From assembly GCF_037078405.1 (NCBI RefSeq), contig NZ_JAYMGZ010000004.1:538097-602096 (forward strand): a stretch of 64,000 bases of DNA. Direction: 5' to 3'. The DNA is from Haloarcula sp. DT43 (GTDB lineage: Archaea; Halobacteriota; Halobacteria; Halobacteriales; Haloarculaceae). The first letter of the stretch is position 1. Every line of letters begins with the position of its first letter. Both the position numbers and the translations under genes were made by a program. Positions 1 through 7,867 of this stretch are shown in pieces. The notes under the pieces are model-generated. The model saw only the letters and a list, made by a program, of their open reading frames with translations. It had not been told where the DNA came from and ran no database searches.

Positions 1-496
1 AAAAGAGCGGCGGATACGAGAGCGTGTACACGCGGTGCCCGTAGGCGACGGTCCGGACGACCAGATGCGCCGTCCCGAACAGCGCAAGCGCCGTGAGCGG
101 CCGCGGCTGGCCGAGCGTGACACCGAGCAGGAGACAGCCGACGAGGACGCACCCGGGGAGCGCCAGCAACAGGCTCGGGTGGTCGAACCGGTACGCGTCG
201 ACGAGGTTGCCGTAGCCGTTCCGGAGCCGTCGGTTGACGAGCGCGACGGCCGCCAGCGACGGCACGACGAGCCAGAGCCCGGCGGCGAGCACGGTGCGAA
301 GTGAGACCGAACGGTCAGCGAGCGTCGCGAGGACAGTGCGTTCGAGCGCCGGGAACCGCGCTACCAGGACCCCGGTCGCGAGCACCCAGCCACCGTAGGC
401 GACCCACGCCAGGGCCACGCCGACGAACAGCCAGGTTTCGGCCCGCAGTAGCGTGACGGACTCGCGGAGTTCCGACCGTAATCGACCACGCGCCAT
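1..496 (-). CDS. Membrane protein, 3' end cut by window edge
   Basis: An open frame runs leftward from an ATG at 496 to the window edge, giving 165 codons without a stop. It begins MARGRLRSELRES and holds at least three hydrophobic segments (around residues 22-42, 65-85 and 115-135), so it is an integral membrane protein. The start fits an AT-rich element at 520-528 about 27 nt upstream, as expected for a leaderless transcript; a second in-frame ATG lies at 505. I do not recognise the family. The gene is transcribed in the same direction as the signalling cluster to its right but has its own promoter. Confidence 0.6.
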   Translation of the reverse strand, partial: MARGRLRSELRESVTLLRAETWLFVGVALAWVAYGGWVLATGVLVARFPALERTVLATLADRSVSLRTVLAAGLWLVVPSLAAVALVNRRLRNGYGNLVDAYRFDHPSLLLALPGCVLVGCLLLGVTLGQPRPLTALALFGTAHLVVRTVAYGHRVYTLSYPPLF

Positions 497-519
497 CGGC
501 CCCATGTTTCCCGACCGAC

Positions 520-528
520 CGCTTAACT
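520..528 (-). promoter_or_regulatory. TATA-like element for the partial membrane gene
   Basis: The minus strand reads GTTAAGCGG here, centred about 27 nt upstream of the ATG at 496. This is the spacing of a leaderless haloarchaeal promoter. Confidence 0.4.
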
Positions 529-536
529 GTGGGTGG

Positions 537-1481
537 TCACGCCGCCCGGATAGTCAGCGTGGCGACGCCCGACAGTTCGAGTTCGTCGCCCGGCTGTATC
601 GGTTCCCGGTCGCCCTTCTGCAGCAGGGTCCCGTTCAGCCGTGTCGGGTTGTCCCCGAGGTCGACGAGGTAGTACCCCTCCGGCTGGCGGTCGAACCGAA
701 CGTGTTCGCGGTGGATGCGGACCGCCTCGTCCTCCGGCCGCCCGGCGTCTAACAGCGCCGCCCTGATTTCCCGGCCGATTCTCGCCCCGTCTTCGACGGT
801 GATGTCACGCCCCTCGACCGAGAGAACGAGCCCCTCCGGGGGCGTCGCGTCGCCCGTGGCCTGTGACACTGGCGCGTCGACGGCGTCGTCCGGTTCGGCC
901 GTCGGCGATTCGGGACCCGAGTCAGCCGCCGCGGCCCCGCCTGCGTCGCGGTGGGCGTCCAGGTTCTCCCCGCAGTTGACACAGAAGCTGGCGTCGTCGT
1001 CGACCGCAGTGTCACAGGACGGGCACGCGTCGAGCGCCCCCTCCTCGCCAGGCGTAACGTCCTGTACGTCGGTGCCGCAGTCGATACAGAAGTTCGCGTC
1101 GGCGTCGAGTTCCCGGTCGCAGTCCGGGCAGGTAATCGTCGCCGGCTCGTCGTCGGCCGGTGCATCGGCGTCGTCGTCCTCGTCGGCCGGTTCGGCGTCG
1201 GTTTCTGCCGCCTGCCCCGTCTCCGCCGCGTCGTCGGCCTCGACCGCCCCGATGCCCGAATCCCCGTCCGCTGCCGGTTCGTCGTTCCCGGCCGCCCCCG
1301 CCGTCTCGTCGGCCTCCGCTGCCAGCAGGTCGGCGTCGCCCGACTCCCCGTCGTCGGTGGCAGCCCGGTCGGTGTGCTGCCACTCACCGCAATCCGGGTT
1401 CGTACACCAGCCGCCGGCGACCGTCGGGTCGAAGTCCTCGTCGCAGATGGGGCAGTTTACCGTGCGGTCGGATTCAGGCAT
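537..1481 (-). CDS. Zinc-ribbon protein with C-terminal FHA domain
   Basis: A 314-residue protein with three double-CxxC zinc-binding modules: residues about 10-32 (CPIC...CTNPDC), about 115-135 (CPDC...CIDC) and about 151-173 (CPSC...CVNC). Long Asp/Glu/Ala-rich linkers separate them. The last 90 residues form a forkhead-associated (FHA) domain (ARIGREIRAAL, then HREHVRF and NPTRLNGTLLQKG), which in this family binds phosphothreonine. It lies downstream of a kinase, a PP2C phosphatase and a VWA protein, so it is probably a reader of that kinase; this is inference. An element at 1511-1520 suggests it also has its own promoter. No enzyme domain is visible. Confidence 0.85.
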   Translation of the reverse strand: MPESDRTVNCPICDEDFDPTVAGGWCTNPDCGEWQHTDRAATDDGESGDADLLAAEADETAGAAGNDEPAADGDSGIGAVEADDAAETGQAAETDAEPADEDDDADAPADDEPATITCPDCDRELDADANFCIDCGTDVQDVTPGEEGALDACPSCDTAVDDDASFCVNCGENLDAHRDAGGAAAADSGPESPTAEPDDAVDAPVSQATGDATPPEGLVLSVEGRDITVEDGARIGREIRAALLDAGRPEDEAVRIHREHVRFDRQPEGYYLVDLGDNPTRLNGTLLQKGDREPIQPGDELELSGVATLTIRAA

Positions 1482-1510
1482 GAATTTCGTTAGGGAGTAT
1501 AGAGTCGAGA

Positions 1511-1520
1511 AATAAAATAC
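1511..1520 (-). promoter_or_regulatory. TATA-like element for the zinc-ribbon/FHA gene
   Basis: The minus strand reads GTATTTTATT 30-39 nt upstream of the ATG at 1481, in the gap after the phosphatase gene. It would allow the FHA gene to be transcribed apart from the kinase operon. Confidence 0.45.
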
Positions 1521-1541
1521 TTGCCCCGCGAAACTTTCCCG

Positions 1542-2711
1542 CTACTCGTCTGTCATGATGACCGTGTCCCGCTCGGAGATGTCGATGTCGGGGTCGATGT
1601 TCCGGACGGGCAGCCCGCCGTCATCCGGCGTTTCCGGGAGCGCGCTGTCGGCGAACAGGAGCACTGAGACGTTGTCCTTCCCGCCGCGGTCGTTCGCCAG
1701 CGACACGAGCGTCCGGCTCGCCGCGTCGAGCGACGGCGCATCGAGGACCGCGTCCCGGAGCTCGTCGTCGGTGACGGCTTCCTCGCGGATGCGCTCGGCC
1801 GCCTCGTCGGCGCGGTCCGTCTCGGCGTACTGTTCGTACAGTTCCGGAGCGTCAGTCTGGGCGTCGACGAGTCCGTCGCTGGTCGCAAGCACCGTGTCCT
1901 CGGCGTACAGCCGGACCGTCCGCGTGTCCACCTCGACGGTCGCGTCGTCGGGGTCCTCGTAGCCGGACCCGCCCAGCGCGCGCGTGATTTCGTTCCCGTT
2001 CGGGTGGACGTGGGCCTCGACGGGGTCGATTTCGCCGCTGTCGACCCACTCCTGGACGACGGCGTGGTCCCTGGTCAGCGGCGAAATCGTCTCGCGGGCC
2101 CCGTTGACAACGTAGGCCCGGCTGTCGCCGACCCAGCCGTAGTGGAGTTTCCCGTCGGCGTAGACCCCCGCGACGACCGTCGTGTACGATTGGGTGCCGG
2201 TCTCGTCGGCGTACCGGACGATGTCGCGATGGGCGGCGGTAATCGCCTCGGCCACGGCGGCTTCGAGGTCCTGCTCGCCGGGCGGGTCCGGGAGCACGTC
2301 ACGGGCCACGTCCACGTCGAAGCCGCCGGGGTAGCTCCGGGCCGCTCGAATCGCCACGGGCGCGAGCCGTTCGGCGACGGTCGTGGTCGCGATGTAGGAC
2401 GCGACGTCGCCGGCGTCGTGACCGCCGGCACCGTCGGCAACGACGAACACGCCGGCCGAGCGGTTCATCGGCCGCCCGTCGCTGTCGGCGTCGGACACGT
2501 CCGCCTCGTCGTCGGCCCCAGTATCGACCGGGTCGTCGGCCCCAGTATCGACCGGGTCGCCGCCCTCCGCCGTGGCCGGTGCCGCCGGCCTGTCCTGCCC
2601 GCGGTAGCCGTCGCGGTGGCCTTCCTCGAACACCGTGAGTGAGACGCTGTCCTCGTTGATGCCCTGTCCTCGCTTCCGGTCGCCGATGTCGTAGTTCGTG
2701 CTGTATCTCAT
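1542..2711 (-). CDS. PP2C-family serine/threonine protein phosphatase
   Basis: A 389-residue metal-dependent phosphatase. PP2C motifs are in order: GINEDS (residues 17-22), VADGAGGHDAGD (91-102) with the metal-binding Asp, GWVGDSRAYV (192-201), ATSDG (276-280) and KDNVSVLLF near 346-354. Between motifs one and two is a haloarchaeal acidic insertion containing a perfect duplication of an eight-residue unit (PVDTGADD). No membrane segment is present, so it is cytoplasmic. Its start overlaps the stop of the kinase gene by 4 nt, so the two are co-translated and the phosphatase most likely reverses that kinase. Family assignment is firm; the substrate is unknown. Confidence 0.93.
   Translation of the reverse strand: MRYSTNYDIGDRKRGQGINEDSVSLTVFEEGHRDGYRGQDRPAAPATAEGGDPVDTGADDPVDTGADDEADVSDADSDGRPMNRSAGVFVVADGAGGHDAGDVASYIATTTVAERLAPVAIRAARSYPGGFDVDVARDVLPDPPGEQDLEAAVAEAITAAHRDIVRYADETGTQSYTTVVAGVYADGKLHYGWVGDSRAYVVNGARETISPLTRDHAVVQEWVDSGEIDPVEAHVHPNGNEITRALGGSGYEDPDDATVEVDTRTVRLYAEDTVLATSDGLVDAQTDAPELYEQYAETDRADEAAERIREEAVTDDELRDAVLDAPSLDAASRTLVSLANDRGGKDNVSVLLFADSALPETPDDGGLPVRNIDPDIDISERDTVIMTDE
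2509..2556 (-). repeat. Two perfect 24-nt tandem copies inside the PP2C gene
   Basis: The 24-nt unit at 2509-2532 is repeated exactly at 2533-2556. It encodes an in-frame duplication in the acidic insertion of the phosphatase, so the reading frame is kept. It looks like a recent slippage event. Confidence 0.9.
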
Positions 2712-3946
2712 GACTCCTCCGGATGGAACTCGAAGGTGACCCCGTAGGTCGGATGGACGAGCGACACCAGGTCGCCGTCCGTGAGCGTGACCGACTCGGG
2801 CGGAACCGCCCCGTGTCTGTCGGTCGGGTCCTCGCCCTCGGAGCGGAGGCGCTCGCGCCCGGCGGCGGAGAGGACCCGCTGCCAGCCGGCCCCTTTCTGG
2901 ACGAACGTCCCGTTGAGGCTCCGGTCGCGGAGGGCCCAGTCACCGCCCTCGATTTCGAACTGCACCTGGACCGACGAGATGTACTCCCCCTGGGGGTCCG
3001 CTATCGCTATCGACGCCGGCGGACCGCTCGCGCCCCGTCGGCCGATTGTGTCGCCCGGTTCGACGGTGAACCGCCTGTCGGCCTGGATGTAAGTCACCGA
3101 CGCCGTCGCGGGCGGCGTGGGGTCCCGCCGTTCGAGGACCTCCTTGAGGACCGTCGCGTTCCGGTACCGGTCGCGATAGTGCGTCTGGGTGGCCCGCTCG
3201 ACGATGTCGGCCAGGTAGTCGTCGCAGTCGGCCCCGAACGCCTGTGGGTTCACGCCGTCTTTCTTCGGGACGCTCCCCTTGAGCAGGAACAGGAGTATCT
3301 TCCCGATGGAGTACACGTCCGACCACGGCCCCTGGCGAACGTCCGTCCGGCTGGCCTCCGCGACCTCGCGGGGCTTGAACGGCCCCAGAATCGTCGTCCC
3401 GCTGTTCCCGGATGCGGGGTCGCCGCTTGCGTCGAAGCCGGTCGCCGTGTTGAAGTCGATGAGCGTGGGCGTGATGTCGGGCGTGAGCATCACGTTCTCC
3501 GGCTTCAGGTCGCGGTAGACGATTTCGTTCTCGTGGAGAAAGCCCATCGCGTCCGAGAGATCGATGCCTATCTGGCGGACCTGCTCGCTGTCCTCGATGG
3601 GGCCGTGCCGGTCGATGACCCCGTCGAGTTCGATGCCATCGACTATCAGCTGGACGACCAGGAACGGAACGTCCCGCTCCGTGACCCGGTCGTAGTAGTC
3701 CATCACGTTCTCGTGGCCGCCGGCTCGGCGGATGCGCTCCAGGGACTGCCCCTCCTTCTCGAAGTACTCCTCGATGATGTCGGGGTCGTTCTGGGATTCG
3801 GTGTAGTTGGGGTACTTGACGGCGACGGACGCCCCGGTCTCGATGTCTCTGGCGCGGAAGGCCTTCGCGAACCCCCCCTTGCCGAGGAACTCGCCGAGTT
3901 CGTACCGGCCGGCGACGATGTCACCGCTCTCGGGTTCCCAGGGCAT
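2708..3946 (-). CDS. Serine/threonine protein kinase with C-terminal FHA domain
   Basis: A 412-residue protein. Residues about 10-275 are a Hanks-type kinase: glycine loop LGKGGFAKAF, VAVKYP lysine, catalytic loop YRDLKPENVM (Tyr replaces the usual His of HRD), IDFNTA (DFN in place of DFG, metal-binding Asp kept) and SDVYSIGKILLFLL. Residues about 295-400 form an FHA domain (IGRRGASG, RDRSLNGTFVQKG). It has no membrane segment, unlike many bacterial PknB kinases. It sits 35 nt after the VWA gene and overlaps the PP2C gene by 4 nt, forming a writer/eraser pair. All catalytic residues except the HRD histidine are present, so activity is likely. Confidence 0.93.
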   Translation of the reverse strand: MPWEPESGDIVAGRYELGEFLGKGGFAKAFRARDIETGASVAVKYPNYTESQNDPDIIEEYFEKEGQSLERIRRAGGHENVMDYYDRVTERDVPFLVVQLIVDGIELDGVIDRHGPIEDSEQVRQIGIDLSDAMGFLHENEIVYRDLKPENVMLTPDITPTLIDFNTATGFDASGDPASGNSGTTILGPFKPREVAEASRTDVRQGPWSDVYSIGKILLFLLKGSVPKKDGVNPQAFGADCDDYLADIVERATQTHYRDRYRNATVLKEVLERRDPTPPATASVTYIQADRRFTVEPGDTIGRRGASGPPASIAIADPQGEYISSVQVQFEIEGGDWALRDRSLNGTFVQKGAGWQRVLSAAGRERLRSEGEDPTDRHGAVPPESVTLTDGDLVSLVHPTYGVTFEFHPEES

Positions 3947-3949
3947 GCG

Positions 3950-3985
3950 TCACCCGGCTCTCCGGCCCGCGACGCCGCGAGTCAC
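3950..3985 (-). CDS. Possible 11-codon bridge ORF between VWA and kinase genes
   Basis: A GTG overlaps the VWA stop codon (GTGA, 3982-3985). It opens an 11-codon frame (VTRGVAGRAG-like) that stops 3 nt before the kinase ATG. It may keep ribosomes on the message across the 35-nt gap. With a GTG start and this length, chance is a serious alternative. Confidence 0.2.
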   Translation of the reverse strand: MTRGVAGRRAG

Positions 3986-5166
3986 TTCTGGATGCCCTCG
4001 TCTGTGACGATTTTCGTCGCGTCGTTCTGTTCCTTGCGCCCGCCCTCCATCACGATACGGGTCTCCCGTTCGGCCGTCTGGACGGCCTCGGTGTCCTCGC
4101 CGTGGACGCGGGTCATCCGCTCCAGTTGGGTCTGTGCTTCGGCGACGTTGCCCTTGCCGAGTTCCGTCTTGATGACGGTCTGCCGGTGGTCCAGGTCGAC
4201 CTGTTCGTTGTGCGCGGCCAGTTTCGACTCGTCCTCGGTGTAGTCGACGGTGATGGCCCCGCGGGTCGTCTCGCCCCCGGCGGTCAGCGTGACCTCGGCC
4301 AGCGAGACCGAGTCCGCGACGTCGTGAGACGGTGCGTGAACCTTCAGCACGACCCGCTGGGTTTCCCGGTCGAGCAAGTCGGGCAGCGGCACGACGGCCG
4401 CGTTGTCCTCCCAGTCGGGTTCGACGGACTGGGTCTGTGGGAGCGAGCGGTACACCTCGCTGACCTCGACGCCGTCGGCCACGTCGAGTTCGATCCTGGC
4501 GTCCGGGGCGACGACCGTCCCGGCCTCCTCGACCGCGTCGCCGAAGAACGACTCGATGTCACCCGCAGCCTCCAAGTGGGTCCACTCGCCGCGGGCGACG
4601 GTGCCGAGCGTCCGGATGGTCTCCTCGCGGTAGTCGCTCCCGATGCCGGCCGCTTTGATTCGGATGCCCTCGCTGTCGATTTCGCGGGCCAGCGTCCCGA
4701 ACGCCCCCGGGTCGTGGGAGTTGTCCTTCCCGTCGGAGAGCAGCAGGACTCGCCGGGCCGTGGCGTCGTCGCTCGGGAGGCCCTGTAGCGACGCCTTCGC
4801 CTCCAGGAGGCCGCTGTACATGTCGGTGCCCCCGCCGGCGGAGATGTCGGCGACCGCGTCCACTGCCGCCTCGCGACCGACAGCCCCCCACCGCGTCGGC
4901 TCCAGCACCGTCGTGACCTCGTTGTCGAAGGCGATTATCGAGACGTAGTCGTCCGCTTCGAGCAGTCCGAACACCCACTCCGCGCCGGCGCGTGCCTGCT
5001 CGATGTCGTCGCCGGCCATCGACCCGCTGGCGTCGATACAGAGGGCTATCTGTCGCGTGGGACGGTCCTCCAACCGCCCGGGTTCGACTTCGATTTCGGC
5101 GGTCAGTTTCGCCCCGCCCGTCGGCACGTACGGTCGGTTGACCTCGGTCACGACAGTAGCGGTCAT
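3982..5166 (-). CDS. Von Willebrand factor A domain protein
   Basis: A 394-residue cytoplasmic protein. The VWA domain occupies residues about 35-215 with an intact MIDAS metal site (CIDASGSMAGDD, then GGGTDMYSG, then LLLSDGKDN). The C-terminal part is a beta-rich region followed by a helical, charged tail; no signal peptide or membrane segment is seen. It is the first gene of the leftward cluster VWA, kinase-FHA, PP2C, FHA reader. Clusters of VWA, PP2C and kinase genes are known in prokaryotes (for example the TerY-P triad), and the VWA protein may be a scaffold or kinase substrate; the role here is inferred. Confidence 0.9.
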   Translation of the reverse strand: MTATVVTEVNRPYVPTGGAKLTAEIEVEPGRLEDRPTRQIALCIDASGSMAGDDIEQARAGAEWVFGLLEADDYVSIIAFDNEVTTVLEPTRWGAVGREAAVDAVADISAGGGTDMYSGLLEAKASLQGLPSDDATARRVLLLSDGKDNSHDPGAFGTLAREIDSEGIRIKAAGIGSDYREETIRTLGTVARGEWTHLEAAGDIESFFGDAVEEAGTVVAPDARIELDVADGVEVSEVYRSLPQTQSVEPDWEDNAAVVPLPDLLDRETQRVVLKVHAPSHDVADSVSLAEVTLTAGGETTRGAITVDYTEDESKLAAHNEQVDLDHRQTVIKTELGKGNVAEAQTQLERMTRVHGEDTEAVQTAERETRIVMEGGRKEQNDATKIVTDEGIQK

Positions 5167-5190
5167 ACTGATAGTTGGGTCGTAGGAAGT

Positions 5191-5200
5191 AATTATATGT
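5191..5200 (-). promoter_or_regulatory. TATA box of the VWA-kinase-phosphatase operon
   Basis: The minus strand reads ACATATAATT, centred about 29 nt upstream of the ATG at 5166. It is one of the clearest TATA boxes in the window and implies a leaderless message for the operon. Confidence 0.65.
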
Positions 5201-5285
5201 TTCCCTCAAATCTGGGAAAAAAGGCCGACCGCCGTCCGGCTCCGGTAGCTCCCAACTACCGGCCGGCACTGGCCGTAGGTACTGT

Positions 5286-5894
5286 TTACTTCGCCGCCGG
5301 CTCGACCCGGCTCCCGACCCAGAGGAGCGTGCCCAGCAGCGCCGCGACGCTGATGGGGAGGAGCCAGCGGAACAGCGAGAGGAGGCCGGCGCTCGCCTGG
5401 ACGCCGGCGACGAGCAACACGGTGGGGCCACAGCAGGCGACCCCGGAGAGCAGTCCCGGCAGCCCTGACGCGGCCCCCGCGCCCGGGCCGAGACGGCAAG
5501 CCGACGGGCCGCGCCACGCGACGACGGAGACCGCGAGGTTGAGTCCGACCAGCGACGCCAGCACGCCTCCGAGAAGGAGGTTCAACGGCGCGACGAGCAG
5601 TTCGACTGGGCCGACGACGACCAGTGCAATCGGCTCCCACTGGAACGGCCCGACCGGCCGAAACGCGCGGGTGAGCGGGTTACTGACGACGGACACCGCG
5701 TAGTCCGGCGGGCCGAGCCCGAGGTGTCCGAGGCCGACGAGATACAGCAGGAAGTACGCGAGTCCAGCGGCGGCGAACAGCGTCCGGCCGTCGCGGCGAG
5801 CGAGCGCACCCCGGACCGCGACCCCGGTGTTCCGACCCAATCGTTCGAATCCAGCAGTCAGACCTGCCTCGCCCGGCTGCCGGTCAGTCGACAT
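5286..5894 (-). CDS. Multispanning membrane protein with GVACCGP motif
   Basis: A 202-residue protein with about five hydrophobic segments (residues about 38-58, 80-100, 103-125, 143-165 and 172-193). The fourth carries SGVACCGPTVLL, a vicinal Cys pair in the membrane seen in several small archaeal membrane proteins that handle metals or thiols. Its start overlaps the end of the DUF3179 lipoprotein gene by 11 nt, so the two are translated together. Function is not known to me; a partnership with the lipoprotein at the membrane is inferred from the overlap. Confidence 0.8.
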   Translation of the reverse strand: MSTDRQPGEAGLTAGFERLGRNTGVAVRGALARRDGRTLFAAAGLAYFLLYLVGLGHLGLGPPDYAVSVVSNPLTRAFRPVGPFQWEPIALVVVGPVELLVAPLNLLLGGVLASLVGLNLAVSVVAWRGPSACRLGPGAGAASGLPGLLSGVACCGPTVLLVAGVQASAGLLSLFRWLLPISVAALLGTLLWVGSRVEPAAK

Positions 5895-6978
5895 ACGTAC
5901 TCTCCGGGTAGAACCCCGCCCAGGCGAACCACATCGCGTCGAAGGCCAGCGAGCGGTCCAGCGGGAGGGCGTCGGCGTCGTACGTCGTCCCGTCGAGCGT
6001 GTAGCCGTCGGCCAACGCCTCGACCGTCGCCGACTCCGGGTTCGCGTACACGTAGCCCGTCGCCAGGTCGGTGTCGGCGACGGCGACGTGCGGCGTCTCG
6101 CCGATGTGGCCGGTCAACACGCGCTGGCTCAGCAGCGCCGCCTTGTCGAACGCGAGCGCGCCCGTCTCGGTCCGGGTCCCGACGACAACGGCCTTCGGAT
6201 GCGCGCGGCTGTCCCCCTGCAGCGGCTCGAACAGCGTCCGGGGACTCGAATAGTAGCCCCGCGTCTCGTTGTACTGGCCGTACGGGTCGACGCCGTAGCG
6301 CCGCGAGAAGCCGGTTTCCTCGGTGAGTACCGCCGTCTCCGGATAGGCGCGTGCCCAGCGCTTCCACGTGGTCCAGACGACCCGGAACTCCCGCAGGGAC
6401 TCGCCGGTCAGCGGGCCTTTAATCGCCGTCGCCAGTATCTGTGGCCACCAGCTGTCGGTGCCCCGGTCGTACATCGTCAGGTTCGAGTTCACCAGGCGGC
6501 CGGAGACGCCGAACTCCACCGGGCCGCGTTCGAACCCCTGTGCGGTGCCGGTCAGCGGGCAGTACGTGACGGCGACGGGGTGGCCGGCGATGGCGTCGTT
6601 GACGATTTCGTGGTGGACGAGGATGTACTGCGGGTACGCTTTCGCGTCCCCGTCGCGGACGACGCCGAACACCGGGTCGCCCGGTTCGAGTCCCGACGGT
6701 GGCGTGTCCGCAAACTGCGGTTCGTCGATGGCCGGAATCCCGTCCTTCGGAACACCGCCGCTCACAATGTTCGCTTCGAGCGTTCCGGTGTCGTAGGCCA
6801 GATACAATCGGTCGTCCGCCGTCGGGGGTTTCGGGCCGGCACTGCCGTCTGTCGCCGCGGTTCCGGCTTCGGATGCCGAGCCCCCGGTAGCCGCGTCGTC
6901 GCCCCCCACACAGCCTGCGCCGCCGAGCGTCGCACCGACCCCGAGCGTCATTAGGAACTGCCGGCGGGAACGGTCCAT
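5884..6978 (-). CDS. DUF3179 domain lipoprotein
   Basis: A 364-residue secreted lipoprotein. The N-terminus MDRSRRQFLMTLG is a twin-arginine signal followed by a lipobox (GGAGC), so Cys about 22 would be lipidated. The rest matches DUF3179: PVFGVVRDGDAKAYPQ, HHEIVND, VTYCPLTGTAQGF, SNLTMYDRGTDSWWPQ and GFSRRYGVDPYG. DUF3179 has no settled function. I chose the ATG at 6978 because it starts the Tat motif and lies about 26 nt after CTTAGT (7001-7006); an in-frame ATG at 7002 would add eight residues. It is followed, with overlap, by the CCGP membrane protein. Confidence 0.88.
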   Translation of the reverse strand: MDRSRRQFLMTLGVGATLGGAGCVGGDDAATGGSASEAGTAATDGSAGPKPPTADDRLYLAYDTGTLEANIVSGGVPKDGIPAIDEPQFADTPPSGLEPGDPVFGVVRDGDAKAYPQYILVHHEIVNDAIAGHPVAVTYCPLTGTAQGFERGPVEFGVSGRLVNSNLTMYDRGTDSWWPQILATAIKGPLTGESLREFRVVWTTWKRWARAYPETAVLTEETGFSRRYGVDPYGQYNETRGYYSSPRTLFEPLQGDSRAHPKAVVVGTRTETGALAFDKAALLSQRVLTGHIGETPHVAVADTDLATGYVYANPESATVEALADGYTLDGTTYDADALPLDRSLAFDAMWFAWAGFYPESTYVD

Positions 6979-7080
6979 AGTATGTGTGCGGTTCCCACTC
7001 ACTAAGTCTCGCGGTGAGGGGTCGGTAACCCACCGATGGGACGCCGAGCCGGCGATATCGGCGGACGGGCCAGCGGGCGG

Positions 7081-7719
7081 TCAGCTGACGAGGTCGGCGA
7101 CCATCGAGGAGACGTACGCCAGTTCGTCCTCGTTGACTCCGTGACCCATTCCCTCGTAGATGCGTTCCTCCACGTCCCCGTTCAGGCGCTCGAAGACGGC
7201 GGTCGTGACGTGGACGCGCTCTTCGGGGATGTGCGGGTCGACGTCGCTACAGCCGATGAACACCGGCGTCTCCTCGATGTCGCCCTCGTACTCGCTCTCG
7301 TCGATGGTCTCACCGATGAGACCGCCGCTGAGGGCAACGAGACCGCCGTAGCGGCGCGGATTGCGAGCGACGAACTCGCTGGCGAGACACGCCCCCTGAG
7401 AGAAGCCCAGGACGAGCACGCGGTCAGCCGGAATCCCGGCTTCTTCGGCCTGGGTGATGGCGTCCTCGATAGCCTGCAACCCGGACGTCCGGCCGGGTTC
7501 GTTCTGCTCGACTGGCGAGAGGAAGGAGTTCGGATACCAGGTGTTGCGCGCGGCCTGGGGCGCGAGCACCGCCAGCCCGTCCTGCTGGAACTCGGCCCCC
7601 ATCTGGACGATGCTTCGGGCGGTCGCGCCACGGCCGTGGACCAGGACCGCCGCCGCGCTCGCCTCTGACAGCGCGGTCCCCGCAGTCACGAGCTGTTGGC
7701 CCTGGTGCGGGCCGCTCAT
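7081..7719 (-). CDS. Alpha/beta hydrolase, phospholipase/carboxylesterase family
   Basis: A 212-residue cytoplasmic serine hydrolase. Visible features are VLVHGRGA near residue 25 (oxyanion region), the nucleophile elbow GFSQGACLA around residue 110, a likely acid Asp in GCSDVDPHIP and the catalytic His in EGMGHGVNEDE. The length fits the esterase/phospholipase group that hydrolyses short acyl esters. The ATG at 7719 has a strong Shine-Dalgarno GGAGG 6 nt upstream (7726-7730), unusual among the leaderless genes around it. It overlaps the stop of an upstream mini-ORF by 4 nt (ATGA), so translation may be coupled. Confidence 0.88.
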   Translation of the reverse strand: MSGPHQGQQLVTAGTALSEASAAAVLVHGRGATARSIVQMGAEFQQDGLAVLAPQAARNTWYPNSFLSPVEQNEPGRTSGLQAIEDAITQAEEAGIPADRVLVLGFSQGACLASEFVARNPRRYGGLVALSGGLIGETIDESEYEGDIEETPVFIGCSDVDPHIPEERVHVTTAVFERLNGDVEERIYEGMGHGVNEDELAYVSSMVADLVS

Positions 7720-7805
7720 CGCTGCCCTCCCCGGCCCCGTCCGGTCGTGTCCGCGTCGGTTCCCGTTCGTCCGGCACCTGCCGCCAGCCGCCGTGTCGCG
7801 TGCAT
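7716..7805 (-). CDS. Leaderless 29-codon mini-ORF ahead of the esterase
   Basis: The ATG at 7805 lies about 24 nt downstream of a TATA-like element (AAGTATCT on the minus strand, 7824-7831), where a leaderless transcript would begin. The frame encodes 29 residues (MHATRRLAAGAGRTG..., ending RGRGGQR) and stops with TGA inside the esterase ATG (ATGA). No domain is visible. It may be a coupling leader rather than a functional peptide. Existence as a translated ORF is inference from position. Confidence 0.4.
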   Translation of the reverse strand: MHATRRLAAGAGRTGTDADTTGRGRGGQR

Positions 7806-7823
7806 ACCCCAGGTAGCGCGCGG

Positions 7824-7831
7824 AGATACTT
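7824..7831 (-). promoter_or_regulatory. TATA-like element for mini-ORF/esterase transcript
   Basis: The minus strand reads AAGTATCT about 24 nt upstream of the mini-ORF ATG at 7805. No comparable element precedes the esterase ATG itself at 7719. Confidence 0.45.
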
Positions 7832-7867
7832 GACTTGGCACATCGGTCAGTAGACCGAAACGTCGCC

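Noticed and set aside
2723..4243. 506-codon plus-strand frame across the kinase and VWA genes
   Set aside because: Crosses two well-supported genes in antisense; composition is typical of a shadow.
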